Made by a program: the position numbers and the translations under genes
Part shown: positions 34,817-43,386 of the stretch, piece after piece
How positions within the stretch are numbered: position 1 is the stretch's first letter
How the letters are laid out: the number at the start of each line of letters is the position of its first letter
Assembly: GCA_017509985.1 (NCBI GenBank)
Contig: JAFWOE010000054.1
Location: 62,001-126,000 of the forward strand
Direction of reading: 5' to 3'
Origin: Lachnospiraceae bacterium
GTDB lineage: Bacteria > Bacillota > Clostridia > Lachnospirales > Lachnospiraceae
DNA: 64,000 nucleotides
Notes under the pieces: generated by a model
The model's database searches: none
The model's input: only the letters and a program-made list of their open reading frames with translations
Told to the model about the DNA's origin: nothing

Positions 34817-35997
34817 CAGACGTTATCCTCCTGCATGCATGCATTTAAAACAGCAATAACATCTTCTTCCTGCAAAGACTGATATGCATTCTTAAGGTTT
34901 CCGTTCCATACTGCTTTTTTTGCGATCATCTCAAAATCCTGCCTGTGGACTTCGTCTTCTGAAAAAAGCGACGGAAGTGCAAGCTCCCTGTATAAAAAAT
35001 CCTCTGTTCGAAGAATACCCTGTCTGGCAGCATCCATCACCGGAATGTCTTCGGAAACACCGAACACCTGGCATCCAAACCTTCTGAATCGTTCCGCCGT
35101 GCTTTCATTCAAAACATATTTCATCCACTTCGGCATCAGCACCGCAAGGCCCAAACCATGCGTCATATCATAAAACGCAGACAGTTCGTGTTCGATCGGA
35201 TGACAGCTCCACACCTGTTGTTTCCCGCTGCCGATCAATCCGTTGATCGCCCATCCGGCAGTCCACATCAGATTGGCTCTTGCTTCATAATCATCCGGTT
35301 TTTCAACCGCAGCAGCGCTGTACCGCACAATGGTTTTCAGCATGCCTTCCATCATTGTATCCAGCATAAACAGTCCTGCATCCCTGCTGAAGTAGGTTTC
35401 AAGAATATGGGAGAACATATCTGCCGCACCGCAGGCAGTTTGAAACGCGTCAACGCAGAATGTATTTTCCGGGTCCAGAAAAGCGGCTTTCGGCAGTATC
35501 GCCGATGCGCTTCGACCAAGTTTATCCTTTGTTGCGGAATTGCTTATTACCCCGCTTGCATTGGTTTCTGACCCTGTTGCCGCAGTGGTCGGAACGGTGA
35601 TCACCGGCAGGGCTTTCGTGACTTGCTTCCCTCTGGAAAAGAAACGCCAGGGATCAAAATCCGCAAATGCCGATGCTGCAATCCACTTTGCTGTATCCAT
35701 AACAGAACCGCCGCCGACTCCGATTACCAGATCGATTTCATTGGTTTTGCAGAGTTCTCCGCCTTTCCGGACCAGATCGATTTCAGGATTCGCCTTTACA
35801 CACGGCAGTTCAAATACTTCAAGGTCCGCTTCCTGTAATATATCAAGGATCCTGTCATACAAGCCGCTTTTCCGAACAGACGCGCGCCCGGACACAAGAA
35901 GTACACGCCTTCCGTATAAGGCTGCCTCTTTACCGAGTTCCGTCAAATACTGTCCGAAATAGATTTTTACCGGTGTGTAATAAATAAAGCTGTTCAT
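34816..35997 (-). CDS. iron-containing alcohol dehydrogenase (butanol dehydrogenase type)
   Basis: 393 residues from the ATG at 35997 (MNSFIYYTPVKIYFG, the usual start of this subfamily); a GTG at 36018 is an alternative. The NAD(P) motif GGGSVMDTAKW and PTTAATGSETN are present. Metal ligands are expected in CGAADMFSHILE and HPIEHELSAFYDMTHG. It interconverts an alcohol and an aldehyde. The gene is coupled to the CGGC-hotdog gene and follows 4-hydroxybutyrate dehydrogenase, so a hydroxyaldehyde or diol of the same pathway is a fair guess. Confidence 0.88.
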   Translation of the reverse strand: MNSFIYYTPVKIYFGQYLTELGKEAALYGRRVLLVSGRASVRKSGLYDRILDILQEADLEVFELPCVKANPEIDLVRKGGELCKTNEIDLVIGVGGGSVMDTAKWIAASAFADFDPWRFFSRGKQVTKALPVITVPTTAATGSETNASGVISNSATKDKLGRSASAILPKAAFLDPENTFCVDAFQTACGAADMFSHILETYFSRDAGLFMLDTMMEGMLKTIVRYSAAAVEKPDDYEARANLMWTAGWAINGLIGSGKQQVWSCHPIEHELSAFYDMTHGLGLAVLMPKWMKYVLNESTAERFRRFGCQVFGVSEDIPVMDAARQGILRTEDFLYRELALPSLFSEDEVHRQDFEMIAKKAVWNGNLKNAYQSLQEEDVIAVLNACMQEDNV

Positions 35998-36054
35998 ACT
36001 CTGCCTGCTGACAATCACTTCCCCTTTCTTTATGCCGCAAGTCTGCGTAATGTA

Positions 36055-37167
36055 TTAATAGAGAGCTGCATAGATATCGCGGATCTCATCTCTGGTAAGG
36101 AAAACATAATTATTGCTTAGCAATCTTTGCTGGTTTGCAACTACACTGTCAGCAAAGCTTTCGATCTCGGCTTCCGTCATGCCGTATTCATGAAGCTTCT
36201 TACACTGAAGAATCGTGTTAAGGAGTTTTTCCAGTTCTTCATAAACAACAGCGATATCACAGCCAAGAATCCCTGCCAGACATTTGTTAAGATCAGCAAT
36301 CTTGCCGTTCGGGTCTTTTTCCATGTACTTGTTAAATACTCCTATGAGCATACAGTAGTTGGATTCTCCGTGAGCGACATGGTAAACTCCGCCGAGAGGA
36401 TAAGCCATGGCGTGAACGGCTGCACAGCCTGCGTTGCCAAAAGAAATGCCTGCATAGTTTGAAGCAATAAGGAAATCTTTAAGGAGAGGCTTTCTTGCTT
36501 CCGGACCTTCTTTCGCAATTACTTTATATCCATTAAGTATCATTTCAATCGCTTTATATCCGAACAGCTGAGTATAAACAGAAGCTTTGGGGGATAAAAC
36601 GGATTCCATAGCATGAACAAGCGCATCAATAGAGCTGGTTGCAAAGACCTTCATCGGAAGACCCATCAGGAGCTCCGGAATAAGAACCGCCTTGTCAGCA
36701 TACATCTGGTCAACCGCAAGGCCCATCTTGGTGTTTCTTTCAATGAGAGAAAAAACAGCAACGTTGGTTACTTCGGAACCGGTGCCGCAAGTAGTTGGAA
36801 CGAGTATCAGCTCCTTATCTTTTTCTATGGCATCCTTATTGTCATAAAGGTCAATTACAGGAACGGGGTTCTTAAGGGCAAGCACCTTGCAGATATCGAT
36901 AATCGTACCGCCGCCGATAGCAAAGATTCTTTTATACTCACCTTTCATATCCCCGCAGATCATTTCTGCCATATGGTTTGAAGGCTCGCCGATACCGTAC
37001 TTTTCCTGATACAGGACATCACACTCCAGGCCCAGCTGTCCGAAATACGGAGCATAGATATACTCGTTGGTAAGTATCAGGTCACCCTTACCAAGTTTAA
37101 ACTCTTCTGCAAATGCTTTGCATGTATCAAAAGCATGAAGTTCCGGTTTAATAGATAACTGTTTCAT
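36055..37167 (-). CDS. 4-hydroxybutyrate dehydrogenase (Fe-ADH family)
   Basis: 370 residues, the length of the Clostridium kluyveri-type enzyme. The N-terminus MKQLSIKPELHAFDTC, the dinucleotide motif IGGGTIIDICK, PTTCGTGSEV, metal-site blocks SIDALVHAMES and YHVAHGESNY agree with that group. It reduces succinate semialdehyde to 4-hydroxybutyrate or runs in reverse. Directly downstream of the CoA-transferase and the dehydratase, it completes the step sequence 4-hydroxybutyrate, 4-hydroxybutyryl-CoA, crotonyl-CoA. No symbol is given because names differ between species. Confidence 0.88.
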   Translation of the reverse strand: MKQLSIKPELHAFDTCKAFAEEFKLGKGDLILTNEYIYAPYFGQLGLECDVLYQEKYGIGEPSNHMAEMICGDMKGEYKRIFAIGGGTIIDICKVLALKNPVPVIDLYDNKDAIEKDKELILVPTTCGTGSEVTNVAVFSLIERNTKMGLAVDQMYADKAVLIPELLMGLPMKVFATSSIDALVHAMESVLSPKASVYTQLFGYKAIEMILNGYKVIAKEGPEARKPLLKDFLIASNYAGISFGNAGCAAVHAMAYPLGGVYHVAHGESNYCMLIGVFNKYMEKDPNGKIADLNKCLAGILGCDIAVVYEELEKLLNTILQCKKLHEYGMTEAEIESFADSVVANQQRLLSNNYVFLTRDEIRDIYAALY

Positions 37168-37198
37168 TTTTGACTCCTTTACAGAAAAATCGAATTAA

Positions 37199-38494
37199 TT
37201 ATTCCTCATATTTGCATTTAAACTTGTTTTCAAAGAACTCAATAAGCTCATCTCTGAAATCGGGATGTGCAATCTTTATAAGTCGGCGGGCTCTTTCTCT
37301 GAGAGTCTGTCCTTTAAGATCTGCTATTCCATATTCCGTTACGATATACTGAACATCGTATCTGGAAGTAGTAACAGCTGCGCCTTCATCAATTACAGGA
37401 ACGATCTTGGAGACTTTTCCTTTTACAGTGGAAGGCATGGCAAGTATGCTGCGGCCGCCCTTGGAAATAGCCGCACCGCGCACGAAGTCAACCTGTCCGC
37501 CGACACCGGATATCTGCTTATGGCCAATGCTGGTGGATACTACCTGTCCCATAAGGTCTACCTGAACACAGGAATTAATGGAAACAAGGTTATCATTCTG
37601 ACCAATAACATATGGATCGTTAACATATTCGGCAGGATACATTCCGACATCCGGATTGTGGTCTACAAAATCGTAGAGAGTCTGTGTCCCCATAAGGAAA
37701 TTTGCAATAAACTTGCCCGGATGCAGAGTCTTCTTGGAGTTGTTGATAACCCCCTCTTTAGCAAGCTGGACAACTCCTGTTGAGAACATCTCGCTGTGAA
37801 TCCCAAGATCCTTCTTATCGTGCAGAAAAGAAAGGACTGCATCCGGAATTGCACCGATACCGAGCTGAAGACAGTCTCCGTCTTTTATGAGTTCAGCGCA
37901 ATAACGGCCGATTTCCCTCTCAACCTCTCCGATGGGAGGCTCCGGCAGCTCAATAATAGGCTCATCATGCTCAACAAAGACTGATATCTCGTCAACATGT
38001 ATTCTGCTGTTGCCGTAAGTATAAGGCATACATTTGTTAACCTGAGCAATGGTTGTTTTTGCACACTTGGCGGCAGTAAGAGTATAGTCGACAGAAACGC
38101 CAAGACTGCAATAGCCATCCTCATCCGGCGGTGTTACCTGTAGCAGGCATATTTCCGGATTATATGACGCAACAAGTTCCGGTATTTTGCTGAAATAGAC
38201 AGGTGTAAAATCTCCTCTGCCTTCTTCAACAGCTTTGCGGGTGCTGGCGCCAAGGAAGAGGCCGTTATGTCTGAAGTTTTTTGCATACTCCGGCCTGCAG
38301 TACTCGGCTTTGCCCATAGCAACCATATGCACGATCTCAACATTCTCATATTCGGCAGCATTCGCTACCATTGCGTCAAGAAGATAGGTTGGTTCGCCTA
38401 CGGCATGACCTACGATAACTCTGTCTCCTGATTTGATGAGTTTGACTGCTTCATCAGCGCTCATCAGCCTGGATTTATATGTTTCTTTCCACAT
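37199..38494 (-). CDS. abfT: 4-hydroxybutyrate CoA-transferase (acetyl-CoA hydrolase/transferase family)
   Basis: 431 residues, family I CoA-transferase of the Cat2/AbfT kind. Expected features are the catalytic Glu in GIHSEMFSTG, the oxyanion loop GVGGQVDFVRGA and the C-terminal EYGIADLKGQTLRERA. It moves CoA from acetyl-CoA or a related donor to 4-hydroxybutyrate. The flanking dehydrogenase and dehydratase genes support this substrate. AGAGGT precedes the ATG. Confidence 0.9.
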   Translation of the reverse strand: MWKETYKSRLMSADEAVKLIKSGDRVIVGHAVGEPTYLLDAMVANAAEYENVEIVHMVAMGKAEYCRPEYAKNFRHNGLFLGASTRKAVEEGRGDFTPVYFSKIPELVASYNPEICLLQVTPPDEDGYCSLGVSVDYTLTAAKCAKTTIAQVNKCMPYTYGNSRIHVDEISVFVEHDEPIIELPEPPIGEVEREIGRYCAELIKDGDCLQLGIGAIPDAVLSFLHDKKDLGIHSEMFSTGVVQLAKEGVINNSKKTLHPGKFIANFLMGTQTLYDFVDHNPDVGMYPAEYVNDPYVIGQNDNLVSINSCVQVDLMGQVVSTSIGHKQISGVGGQVDFVRGAAISKGGRSILAMPSTVKGKVSKIVPVIDEGAAVTTSRYDVQYIVTEYGIADLKGQTLRERARRLIKIAHPDFRDELIEFFENKFKCKYEE

Positions 38495-38585
38495 AGCTTT
38501 TGTACCTCTTTAGTTCTTTTAAAAAAAATAGTATTGTTTCTGTCTGCGGGCAGTCTTTCTCACTGAAATAATCATAGATACTTTT

Positions 38586-38915
38586 TCATTTTTCCTCCGT
38601 TGTAATTGCGGTACTATTTCTGACAGCATCTCTTTGCTTAAGCATATCCTTTGCAACAGAAAGAAGGTCTTCACTGACTCCGCTAACAAGAATCACATCT
38701 TTAATCTCCGGGATCTCCTCTGCTATTGCCGAACAAACCAACGATTCAAGAGTCATATTTGCCGCAGGACAGTTGCTGCATCTGCCAAGAAAACGAACCT
38801 TTAAAATGTCGTCTTTGATTTCAACAATCTCAATATCGCCCTGATGCTCTCCCATCTGCGGGCGAACACTTACCTCTATAACCTTTTCGATGCGTTTTCT
38901 CAGATCTTGCGTCAT
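38586..38915 (-). CDS. NifU C-terminal domain-like iron-sulfur scaffold
   Basis: 109 residues. The single NifU/Nfu-like domain has the cluster-binding pair in GRCSNCPAANMTLE. It would deliver a 4Fe-4S cluster. Placed between the CoA-transferase and the 4-hydroxybutyryl-CoA dehydratase, whose active site is a 4Fe-4S cluster with an unusual His ligand, it is probably dedicated to maturing that enzyme. The 3' tail of about 25 residues is not conserved. Confidence 0.85.
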   Translation of the reverse strand: MTQDLRKRIEKVIEVSVRPQMGEHQGDIEIVEIKDDILKVRFLGRCSNCPAANMTLESLVCSAIAEEIPEIKDVILVSGVSEDLLSVAKDMLKQRDAVRNSTAITTEEK

Positions 38916-39005
38916 CGTTTCTCTCCCATAAAAAAGGATCCTTTAACTCGTCAGATAATTCTGATTATAACGATTCCGGTTGCCCTCCATTAAAGTATTT
39001 CCAAC

Positions 39006-39046
39006 TTCAAACAAGGTGATTGGTTCTCCCAATCACCTTGCTTGAA
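39006..39046 (-). terminator. hairpin between the dehydratase and NifU-like genes
   Basis: A perfect 12-bp core, CAAGGTGATTGG (39012-39023) with 39029-39040, is extended by TTCAA/TTGAA across a one-base mismatch. No T run follows on the minus strand. It probably reduces read-through or protects the abfD mRNA. Confidence 0.6.
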
Positions 39047-39137
39047 CCCTTTAATGCTCAGGCTGCACGAAATGGTGCCTTTAATGTTTCGTCCATAAAC
39101 TTCCACATATATGAAGTATCTGGTCAGCTATGCCGTC

Positions 39138-40586
39138 TCATTCTTCGATATGAGCGATCTTCTTCGCAAGTTCTTTCTTTTGGGCAAGGTTTCCCTGCCT
39201 TGAAATCATGATACGCTGTGCCTGGGGGGAACCGGCGCCATGCATGGACTCGGTTCTGTAACCGACAGCCGCTGTTCCTAAAGAGAGGTTCTCGATAAGT
39301 CTCAGGATCTTCAGACGGTTTTCTGTGGTAGTGGAATCAACGCCGCGGAGATACTTCTCTATATATGGGCCAAGCTTCGGATCTCTGAAATCCTTTTCAG
39401 AAGGAGCCGTAACCATAAGTCCACCGGCTATGTCTTCGGCAAGCCGCACGATCTCATACGGAAATCTGGTAACATTCTGCTTACAGACATTGGCAAGCAG
39501 CAGGTCAATCAGATAGGCACCGGATTCCGTCGGACGGCCTTCTGCAGAGCAGGCAATACCGCAGGCATACAGAGTTTCGTTAAGATGTATCATTTCAATG
39601 AGTTTATCCTTGATGTGGGATGCCTTGGCCGCACCGTTATAATCAGCAGCAACAGCAGCTGCTCCGATAAGAACATCTCCTACGCCAACTTTGCAGCCAC
39701 CGTAGCTCTGACGATGATACCCTGCAAATCTCTCAACAAGAACGCCGGCAAATTCGAACTCTCCATTAAGGAAAATGCGGTCATTCGGTACAAATACGTT
39801 GTCAAAAATAACAAGTGCTTCTACCCCGCCGAATTCCTGGTTGCCGACATCCATTTTGGAACCTTCAAGTTTTCTTGTATCGCAGGACTGACGGCCGATA
39901 ATCATGAAGAGCCCCGGTGTGTCGAGCGGAACAGCAAAGGAAATAGCGTAATCCTTATCGTCTGGCCCCATAGACTGGGTCGGCATTACAATTACCTCGT
40001 GGGAGTTAAGGATACCGGTCTGGTGGGCTTTAGCACCGCGTATGACCACACCATCCGGACGGCGTTCTACAACATGGAGAAAAAGATCCGGATCAGCCTG
40101 CATGTGGGGTGCTAAGCTGCGGTCGCCTTTCGGGTCTGTCATTGCGCCATCAACAGTGAGATCCTTATCCTGAACATATTTCAGGAATTTCTTAAAGTTC
40201 TCATAATAATTGGTCCCGTACTTCTTATCAATTTCATAGGTAGTACTGTACAAAGCATTGAAAGCATCCATACCTACACAACGCTGGAAACATGCAGCGG
40301 TCTTCTGGCCGCAAAGCCTCTGCATCTTAACCTTTTTAATAAGGTCCTCTGTGTTTCTATGGATATTGGAAAATCGATTGATTTTGCTTCCATCTTCAAG
40401 CGTGACAGTCATGATGTCTTCATACTCTGGCATCTGCGCCAGATCATAGGTCATTCTGACAGAATTGAGAGCAGGGCGAAGAATAGGATCATCTACCGGG
40501 CTTTCGATTTTCTTACCGAACATATAGACTTCCATTTTGATATTTCGGATACTCTCGATATACTGTTCACCAGTCATAAGTCCCAT
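39138..40586 (-). CDS. abfD: 4-hydroxybutyryl-CoA dehydratase/vinylacetyl-CoA isomerase
   Basis: 482 residues, HpaB/AbfD flavoprotein family. All four cluster ligands known from the Clostridium aminobutyricum enzyme are here: Cys99 and Cys103 (CFQRC), His291 and Cys298 (HRQSYGGC). This distinguishes it from oxygen-dependent HpaB hydroxylases. With FAD and a 4Fe-4S cluster it dehydrates 4-hydroxybutyryl-CoA by a radical mechanism and yields crotonyl-CoA. It is the first gene of the long run down to 27.3 kb, behind LysR operator 4 and a promoter. Confidence 0.94.
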   Translation of the reverse strand: MGLMTGEQYIESIRNIKMEVYMFGKKIESPVDDPILRPALNSVRMTYDLAQMPEYEDIMTVTLEDGSKINRFSNIHRNTEDLIKKVKMQRLCGQKTAACFQRCVGMDAFNALYSTTYEIDKKYGTNYYENFKKFLKYVQDKDLTVDGAMTDPKGDRSLAPHMQADPDLFLHVVERRPDGVVIRGAKAHQTGILNSHEVIVMPTQSMGPDDKDYAISFAVPLDTPGLFMIIGRQSCDTRKLEGSKMDVGNQEFGGVEALVIFDNVFVPNDRIFLNGEFEFAGVLVERFAGYHRQSYGGCKVGVGDVLIGAAAVAADYNGAAKASHIKDKLIEMIHLNETLYACGIACSAEGRPTESGAYLIDLLLANVCKQNVTRFPYEIVRLAEDIAGGLMVTAPSEKDFRDPKLGPYIEKYLRGVDSTTTENRLKILRLIENLSLGTAAVGYRTESMHGAGSPQAQRIMISRQGNLAQKKELAKKIAHIEE

Positions 40587-40653
40587 AATATTCTTTTCCT
40601 TTCAATAGTTTTAAAATAATCATCTGGTTATGCAGTGCTATAATTTATTTATT

Positions 40654-40715
40654 ATGTTAAAACATGAATATTATGCTTTCAATTCAAATTCCGGAGTAAG
40701 ATTCCAAATTGGAAT
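40654..40715 (-). promoter_or_regulatory. LysR-type operator 4 and promoter of the abfD run
   Basis: ATTCC-AAATT-GGAAT (40701-40715) and TCAATTCAAAT (40679-40689) are 11 bp apart, exactly as at sites 1 and 3. Minus-strand -35 TTGAAA (40682-40677), 17 bp, -10 TAACAT (40659-40654). Bases TTTCAATTCAAATTCC are identical to site 1, far beyond chance. Confidence 0.8.
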
Positions 40716-40731
40716 ATTGCAAAGCTGCACA

Positions 40732-41988
40732 TCATTTCTTTCCATAGGTTTTCACTGTATCCATCAAAGCTTCCACATTCTCCGGCTTCGCATCGTTCAG
40801 GCTGCAGTCAAGGTCAAAGATATACCCGCCGCCGGGGGCGCAAATATCAATAAAGCGTTTTACTTCATCAATGACAGCTTCCTTCGTTCCAAAGTTCAGC
40901 AGATTGTTGGGAAAGCCTCCGGAAATGCAAGCTACATCACCCAGCTCCCGTTTAGCTGCTTCGATATCGATCTTTTCAAAACGATACAGCACTTTTCCTT
41001 TCGGTACCTCTTTCAGGAATCCAAGACGGGAGTTGTAAGACCCCTCGCAGAACAAATACGGCGTTAAACCAACGTCAACCATCGCACAGATGATCTTTTG
41101 CAGATAGCTCCAGTAGTATTGCTGATAGTGTTCCGAATTCATAAAGGAATCAAACCCTTTATGCAGTGCCATGAATACGTGTTTATGCTTGCCCTTATGC
41201 CGTTCGCCTAAGGCACGGATGTTATCCAGGACATGAACGATCTCTTCTTCATTAAAACGTTCGATCTCCTCAGGACGCATATAGAGGTCCTCCATGCCCT
41301 CGATCGTACCGCGCAGGAAGTCGCTGTAAGAATCAAACGGCACGGCGGCCTGTCCTCCGACCAGGATCGGATAACCCAGATCGTAAATCGTCTGATCAAC
41401 TGCTGCAAGACGTTCATTCCGGGCTTTCAGCAATTCATCGATCTCCCAAAGTGTGCGGATCATTTCCCTGGCTTCCGGCCTGCCGAAAAACCCTGCCAAA
41501 GCCAGATAGGGAACCGGCAGGCTTTCGATCGTTACCCTGAAATCCTTAAAGCTCTCCAGCACCTTGGCTACTTTTGGAAAACACATGCTCAGGAGCCATC
41601 CGGTTCTGTCCGTATTGAACATCTCGAATTCGTCTTCATCCAGAACAGGAAACTCAATATACTGCTGGACCGAATTATCATCAATGGATTTCTGTGGCGA
41701 TCCGGCCCAGCGAAAGTTTTTAGGAGCCGCCCTGTCAAGAATCGGGCCCATGCCGACAAAAGCATTGGAGTAACCGCCGGCTGCATCCGGGTCATAGGTC
41801 TCCAGATACTTCACCATTGCCTCCTCGGTCTTGTCCAGATCATAGACACACTGCGCAACAGTAAAACCATTCTGCGTGAAAGGGAAAGTTTGGATAGAAG
41901 GACATAAGGGAACGCGATCCGGTTCCTTTAAAGAGATAGCATCAATAATGCGCGCTTCCTTCTCGCTTCGTTTTTCTTCCGCTGTCAT
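40732..41988 (-). CDS. uroporphyrinogen decarboxylase family protein
   Basis: 418 residues, URO-D-like TIM barrel. It starts MTAEEKRSEKEARIIDAISLKEPDRVPL, the pattern of MtaA/MtbA-like and other catabolic members rather than heme-pathway HemE. In anaerobes such proteins often transfer methyl groups between corrinoid proteins and cofactors, for example in O-demethylation. No corrinoid protein or reactivating enzyme is encoded here, so a methyltransferase role would need partners elsewhere. It follows the second TRAP permease on the same strand. Confidence 0.82.
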   Translation of the reverse strand: MTAEEKRSEKEARIIDAISLKEPDRVPLCPSIQTFPFTQNGFTVAQCVYDLDKTEEAMVKYLETYDPDAAGGYSNAFVGMGPILDRAAPKNFRWAGSPQKSIDDNSVQQYIEFPVLDEDEFEMFNTDRTGWLLSMCFPKVAKVLESFKDFRVTIESLPVPYLALAGFFGRPEAREMIRTLWEIDELLKARNERLAAVDQTIYDLGYPILVGGQAAVPFDSYSDFLRGTIEGMEDLYMRPEEIERFNEEEIVHVLDNIRALGERHKGKHKHVFMALHKGFDSFMNSEHYQQYYWSYLQKIICAMVDVGLTPYLFCEGSYNSRLGFLKEVPKGKVLYRFEKIDIEAAKRELGDVACISGGFPNNLLNFGTKEAVIDEVKRFIDICAPGGGYIFDLDCSLNDAKPENVEALMDTVKTYGKK

Positions 41989-42066
41989 AATGAATTCTCC
42001 TTAAAGCACTGTCATAATAAGAGGTAGCTGTATGCCGATAAATGGATGTTTTTGTATGGTTCCTGC

Positions 42067-43386
42067 TCACCCGAGAATCATATTGGGAAGTCCGATTGCA
42101 AGATTCGGGAAAAGGATCAGCAGTACAACACAGACCGCAATCGCGACCAGGAACGGCCATACACCAGAAAAGATATCGGAAAGAGAAACATCCGGATCCT
42201 TAATGCATCCCTTGACCATAAACACTCCCATTCCTACAGGCGGAGTCAGGCCTCCGATTGCGATGACAAGAATAACAAGGACTCCGAACCAGACTTTATC
42301 ATATCCGTAAATTCCTACAAGGATCGGAAGGAATACCGGAATTGTTAGCAGGATAATAGACAAAACCTCAGTAAGCATGCCCGCAATGACATAGAAAACC
42401 AGGATTACCGTGAGAACCATCCAGCCCTGGAGATTCCAGCTTCGAATCTTATTTGCGATCGCCGTAGAGATGGTCGACACCGCAATAAACCTGGAAAAGA
42501 TCGATGCACAGCTCAGAAGGATAAAGACCATGGCTGTCAGCTTTCCGGTATCGATCAGTGCTTTAAACAGTTTTTTGATCGTCAGAGAACGCCGAATGAA
42601 ACAAATGACGATCATGCCTGCCGAGCCGATAGCTCCTGCCTCTGTCGCTGTAAACCACCCGGCGAAAAGGCCGCCGATCGAAAGGCAGAACACGATCGCA
42701 ATTTCAAGCAGTCCGCCGTCCCGAATGCTTTTCCAGCGCTTTGCCCATGACGATTTCTCACTCTTGGGGCAGGAACTCGGGTCGAGCCAGCCATGGATCT
42801 TTACCGCGAGGCAGGTCAGGACAACCATTATGATGCCGGGAACGATACCCGCCATAAACAAACGCCCTATGGATGCTTCACAGGCATTGCCGTACATGAC
42901 AAAGGTAATGCTCGGCGGGATCATGACTGCAATACAGGATCCTACCGCAATCGTATTGCAGGATACCTTCGGATGATATCCGGCTTTTTTCATCTCCGGG
43001 TAGGCAACCGCACTCATTGTTCCAATCGTTGCGGGAGTAGAACCGCAGATAGCGCCGAATATGCCGCAGGCAACGGTTGTTGACATAGCCATCCCGCCTC
43101 TGTAGTGACCGAAACAGGTCTCACATGCGGTGAACAGCTTTCCTCCCACTCCTGACTCATAGGCGACAAAGCCCATCAGTATGAACATCGGCGCAACGCT
43201 GAGAGTATAACTGGAAAAGTTCTTGGTTATTTCCGAAATTGCCATCTGTATTGCTGCATCCGGTGTCCGGATAATTGCAAAGCCAACCAGTCCTGCAACA
43301 CCCATGGCGATTGGAATAGGCAGGCCAAGAACCATTAATACTACAAAGATAACAAATCCAATGATTCCAATTGTCAGCGGACTCAT
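42067..43386 (-). CDS. dctM: TRAP transporter large permease (DctM type), system 2
   Basis: 439 residues, multi-pass membrane protein of the usual DctM length. Conserved blocks GSTPATIGTMSAVAYPEM and GWFTATEAGAIGSAG mark the two repeats. The ATG overlaps the dctQ stop by 4 nt. The paralogous system 1 has the same gene order P-Q-M but differs clearly in sequence, so the two probably take up different acids. Confidence 0.95.
   Translation of the reverse strand: MSPLTIGIIGFVIFVVLMVLGLPIPIAMGVAGLVGFAIIRTPDAAIQMAISEITKNFSSYTLSVAPMFILMGFVAYESGVGGKLFTACETCFGHYRGGMAMSTTVACGIFGAICGSTPATIGTMSAVAYPEMKKAGYHPKVSCNTIAVGSCIAVMIPPSITFVMYGNACEASIGRLFMAGIVPGIIMVVLTCLAVKIHGWLDPSSCPKSEKSSWAKRWKSIRDGGLLEIAIVFCLSIGGLFAGWFTATEAGAIGSAGMIVICFIRRSLTIKKLFKALIDTGKLTAMVFILLSCASIFSRFIAVSTISTAIANKIRSWNLQGWMVLTVILVFYVIAGMLTEVLSIILLTIPVFLPILVGIYGYDKVWFGVLVILVIAIGGLTPPVGMGVFMVKGCIKDPDVSLSDIFSGVWPFLVAIAVCVVLLILFPNLAIGLPNMILG

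Noticed and set aside
36055-37167. Glycerol dehydrogenase
   Set aside because: The motifs and length fit the clostridial 4-hydroxybutyrate dehydrogenase group better, and the CoA-transferase and dehydratase neighbours decide it.
39138-40586. Annotation as 4-hydroxyphenylacetate 3-monooxygenase (HpaB)
   Set aside because: The three Cys and one His that bind the 4Fe-4S cluster of 4-hydroxybutyryl-CoA dehydratase are all present, and the neighbours are its pathway partners.
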